From Henckelia pumila (Eukaryota > Streptophyta > Magnoliopsida > Lamiales > Gesneriaceae), in NCBI RefSeq assembly GCF_033568475.1, contig NC_133122.1, positions 140,375,402 to 140,439,401 of the forward strand: a stretch of 64,000 nt of DNA, in the 5' to 3' direction. The stretch's first letter is position 1. Each line of letters opens with the position of its first letter. Shown here piece after piece: positions 10,706 through 20,676 of the stretch. Under the pieces are notes generated by a model. That model had not been told where the DNA came from and did not search any database. It was given only the letters and a program-made list of their open reading frames with translations. A program made the position numbers and the translations under genes.

Positions 10706-12549
10706 GTAGCCATGAGCCAGGTCTGACATTATAAGCCGATTAAGTCCTATTGACCGAGTCACAGTTTCCCAATATACTAGTGGAGAGGGGTTGCGAGAGT
10801 CTAGCCTATGGACTGTCGATTGACACTTTTAATGAGTATAATTTTTTTATCAAAACATGCACACACTACTTTTCTTTGAATTAACCTGATTGTGGGTGTT
10901 TTTAATTGAATATCCTTAACTTTGATCATGTGCTAGCTTGAAAATTCCTCATGATCTGTGAATGTTTGAATTGAATTCGGGAAAGAGGATTTTGAACATG
11001 AATTATGGAGTTTATGAGTTTGAGCTATTTCTCTTGATAAACAACTTTTCAAGTGTTAGTAGGTTTGATATGATTGGATTTGAATTTTTGAAATCAACGC
11101 TGAGGCCATTGATCCATAGTACTTCTTAATGGTTCTTGTTGCATATATATGTGTTATGAGGTTTTGGATTTTGTGTTGTTTAGTTTTGTTCGGGACGAAC
11201 AAAAGTTTAAGTTTGGGGAAATTTGATAAGTGCATTTTATGCACTTAATTTGTTTATAATTTTACTTGACTTTTGTGATTTATTGAGAGATGTTGCGTGA
11301 GTTTTTTGTTGTTTTTGTGACTGTAGGAAATAATGGAATTTAATGAGTTTAAGTGGAAATAAGACAAAAATATTGGAGAAAATAGTGAAAATCAAGAGTT
11401 GAAAAAGAGAAAAAAAGGCTCAAGTTCAAACAAAAGGCGCGCCCGCGCGGTTTATTGAATTTGGAAGATTGGCATGGGAGAACACTGCGTGCGCGAGCCA
11501 GTCCTGTAGCGCGCCCGCACGACGGGATTTTCAGACTTTGAGAGTTTGACTGTTTAAGGAAACTTGGGGATTTTTATGGGATTTTTCTTGGACGACTCGG
11601 AGGCCGTATAAAAGGGATTTTTCTGAAGAGAAACAAGGTTATCAACCGCCACAACACATTACCAGAGATCGGAGAATTTGGATCGTGACTTTGGAGCAAG
11701 GAACGTCAATCAGCAGAGTTTGAAGATCGAGAGTCGGGGCACGGCATCGCATATTCGGCTTTGTTTTCCTTCTTTAATATTTATTAATTTCTGAATTGAT
11801 TTCTACTTTTCTGAATATGTTTTGGTTTTACTCAAATTCGATCATGAACTAAATTTTTATAGTCTAGATGTTGATGTAACCTCGTTGAGACATTTTTATG
11901 AATTTTTAATTTTATTGAATTGAATTCTCTTAGATTATTTTTTTTTTCTAGAATTGATTGTCTTTTCAATTACTTGATCAATAATTGATTTGTTATATTT
12001 ATTTGGAATCCGACATTCGGATGAGGGGATTTTGAATAGGATCGATAGAATTAACCTGTTAATTATTTATATAGCTCGGGAGAGTGTATAACTTTAATAG
12101 AACCTTACAAAGAACATTGTTTTTACATAGATCACTGCAATTAGATTCTTAATAGGGATATTAGAATTGAACTGTAGTTGATACACTCTATTTGGCACTC
12201 GAGAGAGGGAATTACAATAATCTAAATCTTCTTGGCTATTAATTAAAAGGAATTCATGAAAATAAATTAATTAGGAGTGATTGTTGTCAAAACCGGATGA
12301 AATCTAAACCTCTATACCATTTTTTCTCTGATTTATATTTCACTGAAAGTTGTGTGCATGCTACTAATAATCCATTGATTATTTTATTTTTCTGCAAACC
12401 TTTCAAATATTGATTTTTAAGATAAAGTTTAGATTATTCTAATTAAAAGTGCTGAATAATTTTCATATTACTTCTCGTGGGAACGATACTCTACTCATCA
12501 TTTTATTAAAACTTGACACCGTGCACTTGCGAGCGTAAATTTTGCAACA
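10706..12549 (+). mobile_element. 3' end and LTR of a Tat-like Ty3/gypsy element, truncated
   Basis: 10706-11223 is non-coding and ends in the polypurine-like AAGTTTAAGTTTGGGGAAAT. The LTR (11224-12549, about 1326 bp) then starts TGATAAGTGCATTTTATGCA and ends GTAAATTTTGCAACA. The phrase GGGACGAACAAAAGTTTAAG ahead of the LTR and the LTR start resemble the 3' non-coding region of Tat-lineage elements as I remember them. No coding part remains. A GC-rich island (GCGCGCCCGCGCGG near 11438-11451) sits inside the AT-rich LTR. The LTR ends inside the gag frame of another element, so it inserted there. Lineage is an inference from text resemblance. Confidence 0.65.
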
Positions 12550-13543
12550 ATGCTCACTTGCGGACAGTAGCCCTCACAATTCAAAGCTTGACCATTACCA
12601 ACCAAAACTTGAAAATGTGGTGAAGGACAAATTGGAAGCCTCAAAAAATTTGCAACACGTTCCTGAATTCTCAAAATCTGAGGTAATACGTGCCCTTCCA
12701 TTGCATGAAGACTAATTTCCGGAACATTGAATACATCCCCCTGATTCTCCAACGAAGGCAGGGGCTCCTCTTCCGATATGTCATCCTCTTTCATGACGAA
12801 AAATGAAAGGCGCCCTTTGCATTTGTGAGCCAGCGAAAACTTCTCGTCACAGTTATAGCAAAAACCTTTCTCCCGTCGTGCTGCCATTTCCATGGGAGAC
12901 AATTTTTTGATGATATCGGGTAAGTTTGGTGTCGGAGCTGAAGCTAATAGTGTAGAACTCGGTGTCGGCAGTAACGGTGGTAGAGGTGGAACTCTCGAGT
13001 TGCCAGTAGGATGATCAGATCTCGCTGCCTCATCCCAAAATTTGGGACTCCATTTCGCATTCAAGGACTTGTCATCAAACAATTTAGCAAGTCCCATAGC
13101 CTGAACCAGTGATTGCGGTTTATAAACTTGGATCTCCTTCCGTAACTCATCGCGCAGCCCCGAAACAAAGCAACTAACAAGAGAATGTTCTGGAACCCCA
13201 GGAATCTTATTCGCAAGTTGTTCAAACATATGCTGATACGTTGCTAATGTCCCTGTTTGCACCAATTTTGCCAACTTGCCAAAAGAATCCTCATACTCCG
13301 ATGGACCGAAACGCTTTTCCATCACAATAAAAAAATTCACTCCAACTCTCGCATATTATTTTTACTCATCCAGTCAAACCAGTTCAATGCGGCGCCGTCG
13401 AGATGAAACGAAGCAATCAAAAGCCGTTGTGCATTAGATGTGTTGTGGAAATAAAAAAATAAAAAAAAAAAAAAAAACCTCTGTATTCTGAAAATCCAGG
13501 CTAATGCATTTTCACCGGAAAATCGAGGAACATCTAAGCGCAT
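12550..13543 (-). pseudogene. Decayed gag/protease of a Ty3/gypsy element
   Basis: The minus frame 13340-12550 carries a retrotransposon gag core (MEKRFGPSEYEDSFGKLAKL, later FVSGLRDELRKEI) and a CYNCDEKFSLAHKC knuckle near 12855-12815. The gag N-terminus (MRLDVPRFSGENALAWIFRI) continues upstream in another frame (13543-13337), so a frameshift near 13340 splits it. An A/T homopolymer of about 20 bp at about 13457-13477 interrupts the N-terminal part. The protease region jumps from the LHAMEGHVLPQ part straight to ICPSPHFQVLVGNGQ: the segment that should hold the Asp-Ser/Thr-Gly active site is missing. The frame then runs into the Tat LTR at 12549. Downstream pol is not seen. Confidence 0.8.
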
Positions 13544-13546
13544 TGT

Positions 13547-14338
13547 ACGTAACTGATTCCCCCAATATGAGTGTTTTCCCCCGTTTTACAACTGTATATA
13601 TGTTGCCTAATTATTTGCAATTTATATGGTTTATGAAATCTGTGATGTACCTCCGTCGATGGAAATTGCAAGATTCCAAAGCATCACACTTACTCGACCT
13701 AAATTATTATGAGATTCTTTCTTTAATGTTTTTCTCAGTTTTTTTTTGCAATTTGGGGCTGAAAAATATAGCAAAAGGTAAGAACATTTTATTTATTTTT
13801 TCTTTATAATTTAGTGGTAATTACTAAAAGTCGTTTCACTATTTTGTATTTTCTAAAAACTAAATTCTAAAGCTTTCAAAAAATAAAATAAAATAAAATA
13901 AAAACTAAAATCAAAATAGAAATAGAAATAGAAATAAAAGGACATATGTTTAAACTGTATACCATAATTTGAGATATAATTGTCAAGCATTAACAAGAAC
14001 ACTTTGAATCAGCCTGGATTGAGGTTCAATAATTCGAACAGAGCTCAAGTTCAAACACTAGTTCCAGCAGAACACCAATCCAAACATTTTCAATTTCGAG
14101 CTGCGGATTGAGCTCAAATTTGAAGGAACTTTTTGCATATATAAGACCTTATTCTATTCATTTGCTACCTGAAGCAAGCCCATAGTGGCAACAAGTAGCT
14201 GCATAATTCTATGAGAATCTAATACATATGACTTAAAAGCTGTCAAAGGAAAATCCAACCCAGAAGAAAACTTTGAATCTTGACATAGTAATAGAACACT
14301 ATGTGTCATACAACCATCCATAGCTCATAAGAAGAACG
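13547..14338. other. Intergenic, AT-rich, simple repeats
   Basis: I see no supported gene. There is an A-rich simple stretch near 13870-13940 (AAAAT and AAATAG units). A short plus ORF at 13504-13809 overlaps the gag remnant and has no recognisable features. Confidence 0.5.
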
Positions 14339-14980
14339 TCATACAGCACGAACAGCCGAACATCTAACTGATTTCTGGGCATCAAACAGAAGCTCAGTGG
14401 CCCGAAAATAGCAACATTCAGTTAGACTTTTATCATCTACATACTGCAGAAGACCAGCTCGGGTCCTCGGCCACATCGGATAGAAGACTTTGCTTGGAAA
14501 AGTGGCCATGTCTATCCCAATCTTTTCTGGTATCGTCAAACCCCTACACGATCAGTTACATTATTAACTAAAAGGTCATCATATAAAGGGAGCAAGTTCT
14601 TTTACAAATCTATTGCATTGAAATTGATGATCAATGTCAATTTACAAATATTAACGGAAATGAGACAATATATAATAAGCTTTAAAAATATGATGAAATA
14701 AACTGAAGGCTAAATCGTGAAATAGTTTTGACACATTATTTTAATTGTTTTTAATTCATCTCCAAATCAGCTCTCATCATTTGCATTTACCCACAGAGGT
14801 ACAGGATATTTCATCTCGTGCTTCTCAATCTTTGTACGGTCTAAACTGTTAACAAAACAGCCACTCGTGAAAAACTTGAAGGCACAAATTCGTTCACTGT
14901 TATATAAAACAAAAGGATCATAAAAATTCCATGAATGCAATCGATAATGAATCAAGAAATGTCTTTGACTGCAGAAAACT
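14339..14980 (-). pseudogene. Two unrecognised exon-like ORFs, possible gene fragment
   Basis: Two minus-strand open stretches look protein-like but I do not recognise them. The upstream one (about 14970-14767) follows a good acceptor (TTTTCTGCAG) and contains HYRLHSWNFYDPFVLYN and KYPVPLWVNANDE. The downstream one (about 14545-14339) follows an acceptor-like GATCGTGTAG, contains FYPMWPRTRAGLLQYVDD and ends at a TAA. Amino-acid use, with many Trp, Cys and Tyr, is richer than in random AT-rich ORFs. No donor joins them in phase: the only clear donor (TGTGG|GTAAAT) leaves the wrong frame. They could be the last exons of a real gene, or a decayed or captured fragment. No start or promoter was found. 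Confidence 0.3.
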
Positions 14981-15681
14981 TTCTACAATTTTACGTGAGG
15001 ATGAAAGCGAGAAAAAAATATATGAGTTTAAAATATGAATCCAACACAAATTTGGTTGACTTACTCTGAGTTATCCACAAAGTCGAATCCTTTGGCTACT
15101 ATTTTGAGATATTTTTTTAGTCCTTATGACCAATATCAAATCCTCTCCGTAACATAAAACATAGACCATATCAAGTTTTTCAATCTAGGCAGAAAATGAT
15201 TCTTTGAAGACAACATACAACATATTCAGGGTGTTCGCCATACATAAAAGTTAACATTACACTGGCTAACAGGGACATGAACGGTATTTATATCCATAAC
15301 CTTAAGGTTACACTTCAATTGATGAATTTGATTTGGGGAAAGATTTGACATGTGAATTTCAAATGAGATCCATCTTCGATGTGTTTTAAATCCACCTTAC
15401 TTGGATGAACAAAATTTAAGCAGATTTAAAATTTACACTATTATCAAGTCATACAATTAAATAATAGTTAGACTTCGATGGATATAAAATACACCGAAGA
15501 TAGGTGTCATTTGAAATTTATCCCCCATATTATTCCCCAAGTCAAATCTCTCCCTCCAAATCAAATCCTTCCATCCAAGTGCAAGAGTATTTGTATTATC
15601 AAACTATACCCATGTTTAATTGTTGTAAAAAAACATTCTAGTGCTGTCTTAGCTATATTAATTATATGTATATTGTTTAAG
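14981..15681. other. Region downstream of PAP, including its probable 3' UTR
   Basis: AT-rich DNA lies between the unrecognised ORFs and the PAP stop codon. The PAP 3' UTR should occupy its right part. A small plus ORF at 15478-15702 is antisense to the last PAP exon and is not believed. Confidence 0.4.
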
Positions 15682-18600
15682 TTAGAAAGCTGCATGTTTT
15701 AATTTTTCGGTACAATGTTTAATCACCTTCTGGTCAACTAAACACTTATCCGGTTGCCTGACGATGTAAATTTGGTCTCCAAATTTGTTGTACATGTCTT
15801 GATTCCGGTACCATGTCCATAGGGCATGTGTCTCATTCTTCACCTGCAACCAAAACATCTAAGACATACAGCTTTTCTTTTTGAAACTAAATCATACCAC
15901 AGAGTATAGTATTCAAGTTGCTGCAGTATGTTAACATAATACTAAGATAACACAAATTACATGGTTGTCCAATGTCCATCAGGTCTAAATCCAAGAGACA
16001 TGTATCCTCCAGACTGAAACTAATTTTTATCTCACTTAATATAAAATATAATTATCACTAAATATATGTAAGGTATCCAAAGACCAATATGGCAGTATAT
16101 AATATTTGGAAAAAACAATTTTAAATTGAACTAAGGTTTATACATATATGTTTTTACTTTAAGAAGGAATCTATATGGTGTATATATCACTGAATATGAC
16201 ATCCAGTCTTTGCAATTTTAGTGATTAAAAATAACCAGATCTGAATAGAGTATAACTACGCATTGATAGGGATAGAACTGATATTTTGATCAACAAACCT
16301 CAAAAACTTTCAATATTCAACATCCCTGTGAGAAGATTGGCAGAAAGTTACATTTTTAAACAAAACAGAAATAACAACTAGTATAATCGTAGTCGAGTTA
16401 AAGGCCTGTGCCAATGCTAGGGTCTATCTCTTACACCATACTATACAACAAACACATTACTGAACTTGAAACGGTTGATGTTACTCTATATATCACCAGA
16501 AATATCTCATCGACAGTACTCATATTTTTTCTTATATTTTTTTTGTCAAATGCATATGAACATATGAAATGAGGCGAGGGAACAAGTACCTCGAGAATGC
16601 CATGGCCAAAGCTAGTTTCCCTGTATGCGCTATATTCAGGTTGGTGATCCCAACAGAAGTTACCAGCTGCTGGTCCTGATGAAAAATTGTAAGCACAAAA
16701 TCCACCCATAAATTGGTCAGGCGTAGTGGATGGTTCTGGACAGTTGCCTGGTTCGTCAACATGCTCGATTGCCATTTTCTCTCGATTTCCACCATCGCCA
16801 ATCGCTATATAGATCGGACCACAAGGATCCAAGGTATAGTTATATACTCTATTTGACCTCTCATAGGCATGAACCTGAATATTTTCGCATATTTTACCAT
16901 TCTATAACTATAATGAAATGGAAAGGGAAAAAAATATGGCAAGTTGGCAATATATATAGACAATAGCATGTGCTAATGTTTTGGCAATGGTAATAACAAG
17001 GTCCTCACAGGAACTTGATTTGTTTTTTTATGGTGCCAGAAGTCTTATCGTTCCCATGTTGATGAACATAATGAATTGATGAAGAAGTTCATGGAAAAGT
17101 CCATGATCTTTCATGAGATATTAAAATGTCATAGCATCTACATACGGTCATAGCATAGAAAGAAACGAGTGTTTGAGAACATAGTGAAGTGCAACTAAGC
17201 ACTCACATGTCCATTAAAGACTATGTCCACACCATACTTGTACAACAAATCTTCCATCGCTAACTTCATACATTCAGCTTCTCGGTAGTGAGACGTGTAT
17301 GTTGTATACCAGGGTGGGTGCCAAGTAGCTATCAACCATGGAGTAACATCTCGATTAACACTCTCTAGATCTTTATGCAACCATTTGTATTGATCATCTG
17401 CATTCAATATGTTACAGAAAAAGTCCAGACAGGTACATCAACCAAACTTGAACAAATGTTTCACTTTCTAGGTGACCATGTAACGTTTGTTCATATACCT
17501 GATTTATTATAAGCAACATATGCCCCGAGGACTATAAAATGTATGCCCCCTGCATCAAACGAATAGTAGAATGGGGAAGAAGATCTGCTTTCTTTTGATG
17601 GGAACGCAAATCTAGAGATATAGGATGCAAAAGTCTGATTTTTAGCTTGTTCTTCAATTTCATGGTTCCCTTGTACCATCATAATCGGAACTTTAGACAC
17701 CAAAGGCTTCATAAATCTGAAACGGTCATGGGGCCATAACTCATTGATTACTTCCAGAGTCATGAACTAAGGAGGACAGATGCCACAAAATGGTAGAGTG
17801 CCACAAATTAATGGAGATTTTGGGGAAGAAAAACTAGAGGAATCTCATGTCATGAGAAAATTTCTCATTTACGTAACTCAAGTTTCAATCATCAGGTGGA
17901 GGTAAAGAACAGAAGAAAGCTGTAATTTTGGACAAACTTCAATAAACTCACATAATAATCACGGACCAAGCCTACAGGTCAGGGATTTGCAAAGCAAAAC
18001 AAAACCCAATGGCATCCCTGTATATATGTTGTACCTGAAGCGAGGAATCTAATCGTACTCAAATGAGCCGAATTATGTCTTTGAATCCAAGGGGGCCATC
18101 ACTAATAGCTTCCTAATAACAAAATTGCAACTAACAAAGATTAACTTAAAGAAAGATGCTGAGTTCGAGTCATCACCTTCCCCAATAATCCCACCGAGGT
18201 TGATAAGTCTCGTGTATTGGAGTATCGGAAAACGAGCAAGAATAGCAATCAGAACCAGTCCCGTTTGTAAGATACAAATTAGCATAACATACATCTCCTA
18301 CTAACAGAATTAGGTCAGGATTATTGCTCGTCAAATGGTCTATTGTCGAAGTGGTGTTGTACGTGAGACCCAAGTCTCCCACCAAAGCTATCCTGTTCGG
18401 GTAACTCCTTGGACCAGAAACTGGCATTGTCCTAAATGAGTGTATATCACTCAGTGCATGTATTGAAGGATCTCCACACCGGTAATAATATTTTGTGTTC
18501 GGTTCTAAACCTGCAGAAAATTTTACAAAGACCATCTCAAATCTTATATAAGTCTAACTACAGGTTCGTATTTATCATCATTCGCATTCCGATGATTCAA

Positions 18601-19465
18601 AACAGATTTGCCTAAACAAAAAGGGCAAGCATTTGCATAAATCTCTTCCAAATACCTGTAAGACGTACATGATGAATAATTCCAGAAGTGTAATTTTCGA
18701 GGCCTTCAAAAGGATAGAGCTGACTGTATACAAGAGACTCTCCAGTAGCTTTGCAAGTCATAGGAAATCTCAACTTCCCATAACGAACAACACTTGCGAT
18801 GCTTTTCGGATTCAATGGTTTTATATTTTCACCAATTTGGAATTCCCCTACACCAAGAAATGCACCTTCTAAATCACCAAACTACATCCTGAGCATAGTA
18901 CAGAGTCTTACAACAAAATGGAAGGTATAAAAGTTTTAGCATCGGCCACGCTATGATTGAATTGAAGCGAATCCCAATAGGTTCTTATTATGCATTAACC
19001 AATAACAATGGTACTCTTAATGAACATCAGACTTTTTTTCATTCTAAAACAGCTGGTGAAATTCAAACAATAGAACATCAGACTTTTTTTATTCTAACAA
19101 CTACAACATGCGTCAGCATTTCGCACGGAAAAAATGGAACTACAAATAACCAAAACAGAACAATTTCGGTTGGGAAATTTTTTAAAAAAAATCCCCAAAA
19201 AAAAAACACAAACAAAGAAACCTGTAATCCATGAAATCCAGATAGAATCATGAGTGGAAGAAAGGGAGAGTGAAATTTGCTCGGGCTCAAAGCCAGTGAC
19301 GTTCCTCTGGACTCTGGGGTCAGTATCAGGCAAATCAATTGCATGGCCCCTAAAACTCTCATCCAATGGAACAGTAACGGGCTTAAAAGGTCCTTGTAAT
19401 GTAGTCGGAATTTCTCCATATGCTTGGAATAAATTTAGAGCAAGGAAAATGAAAACCACCATCAT
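15682..19465 (-). CDS. PAP15: Purple acid phosphatase, PAP15 type, seven exons
   Basis: This is a secreted metallophosphoesterase that hydrolyses phosphate esters; the PAP15 group includes plant phytases. Exons: 19465-19222, 18847-18656, 18510-18177, 17716-17499, 17397-17207, 16874-16590 and 15843-15682. All junctions are GT-AG and in phase, giving 541 residues. The start is the first in-frame ATG of an ATGATG pair; an in-frame TGA lies upstream. Residues 1 to about 17 (MMVVFIFLALNLFQAYG) form a signal peptide. Metal-site motifs are GDLG about 190-193, GDVCYAN about 217-223, GNHE about 273-276, WHPPW about 345-349 and GHVHAYE about 392-398. GDVCYAN has Cys where the family usually has Ser or Thr. 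The N-terminal fibronectin-like region (EIPTTLQGPFKPVTVPLD, TGFEPEQISLSLS) is typical of PAP15/PAP13. Assignment within the group is inferred. Confidence 0.93.
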
Positions 19466-19466
19466 T

Positions 19467-19528
19467 TCAACAAACCCACCAACCAATTTCACCTGCTTTC
19501 ATTTGCTCCAAACCCAAAACATGGCCAT
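19467..19528 (-). promoter_or_regulatory. Two chained short upstream ORFs before the PAP start
   Basis: On the minus strand an ATG at 19528 opens a 9-codon ORF (MAMFWVWSK) that stops at 19501-19499. Its stop overlaps the ATG (19502) of an 11-codon ORF (MKAGEIGWWVC) in an ATGA junction. The second stop (19469-19467) lies one base before the PAP ATG. If the transcript includes this leader, PAP translation would depend on leaky scanning or reinitiation. The transcript start is not known. Confidence 0.45.
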
Positions 19529-19590
19529 CAGAAAAGGGGTTGCTTTTTACGGAATATTCCATGCTACCCAAGATAGATCCTTCGTTCATC

Positions 19591-19596
19591 CACGTG
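19591..19596. promoter_or_regulatory. G-box upstream of PAP
   Basis: CACGTG lies within the palindrome TCCACGTGGA about 125 bp upstream of the PAP start codon. It is a typical bZIP/bHLH site, and its position fits a proximal promoter or leader. Confidence 0.4.
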
Positions 19597-19654
19597 GAAT
19601 CCACTCAAAAATCTAAATTGATAAATCAATACATCATGCGGAGGTTTGAGCCAT

Positions 19655-19696
19655 GCGGGTGACGTGACGGCTCATGATTAGTTATACGTCACCCGC
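19655..19696. promoter_or_regulatory. Perfect 11-bp inverted repeat with TGACGT cores upstream of PAP
   Basis: GCGGGTGACGT (19655-19665) and ACGTCACCCGC (19686-19696) are exact reverse complements 20 bp apart. Each holds a TGACGT core, the kind of site bound by TGA-class bZIP factors. It lies about 190-230 bp upstream of the PAP start. Confidence 0.4.
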
Positions 19697-19849
19697 AGGG
19701 CACTACCTTGCAGGTGGCATGTACTAAACCCGACTAAAAATTTAAGATATGTGCAGTCTTCTTCCAAGTAGCATCTAAGTAGTGGCTTTTTACAATGAGG
19801 TATGGACTAGTCTTCATTAACTAGTTAGATGTTATTTGTAACAGCATTG

Positions 19850-20352
19850 CATTAATATATACTAAATAATTTGTTTTATAATAAAATTATATTTCAATTA
19901 ATTCTGTCAGTTAAAATGATTATATTATATATTAAATACGAAAATTAAGATGAAAAAAAAAGAAATAGTTATATTAAAAAAATAAATAAAGCATAATGGA
20001 TGGAAAAAAAATTGAGATAGTGGAGGAAACATTTTTTAAAAAAAAATTTTAATTTATTAGCATATCAAGAGACCATAAGATCTTTTCGCTTAATATATAC
20101 TAGCGACTTGCGTGCTAAATAATTTATTTTTATAATAAAATTATATTTCAATTAAAATTTTTAATTAAAATGATTGTATTATATATTAAATAAAAAATTA
20201 AGATAAAAGAAAAAAAATAGTTAAATTAAAAAAATTAAATCATAATGGTGGGAAAAAAATGAAATAGTGGAGAGAACAATTTTTTTTAATTTTTTAATTG
20301 TTAATTTATTGGCCCATACCAAGAGACGATAAAATCTTCTTACTTAATATAT
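19850..20352. repeat. Tandem duplication, two units of about 245 bp
   Basis: The run starting TTAATATATACTAAATAATT (about 19850) is repeated after TTAATATATACTAGCGACTT (about 20091). Both continue with TAATAAAATTATATTTCAATTA, AAATGATTRTATTATATATTAAAT, CATAATGG and AGAGAC. Both copies end in a CTTAATATATA. Small differences and indels separate them. No coding content. Confidence 0.6.
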
Positions 20353-20384
20353 AGGTATAAGTATATAATATAATATGGCCAACT

Positions 20385-20676
20385 ATATAATAAGACAAGA
20401 GATACTATAATAACTACTTTTGGTATATTTATGTGAACTTTCATATTTACCCTTATTAACTACCATTAATCTAAATCTATCCTTATTAAATACCATTAAT
20501 TCTACCCTTATTAAATATCATTAATTTTATATATTATTAATCAATTTTCTAATAACTTGGTCGATTTATTTTCTATTTAAAATAAAATTCAAGTTTTTTC
20601 CAATAAATTTTTCATCTCACAAAATATAATATTTTAAAATACAAACAATATATGCACACGTATTATATGTGCTAGT
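20385..20676 (+). mobile_element. Candidate non-autonomous Helitron remnant
   Basis: A short AT-rich stretch ends in a hairpin-like GCACACGTATTATATGTGC followed at once by a TAG of a CTAGT context. A small hairpin just before a CTAG end is the usual right end of a Helitron. The left end near ACTATATAATAAGACAAG lacks a clean 5' TC, so this call is weak. Confidence 0.25.
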
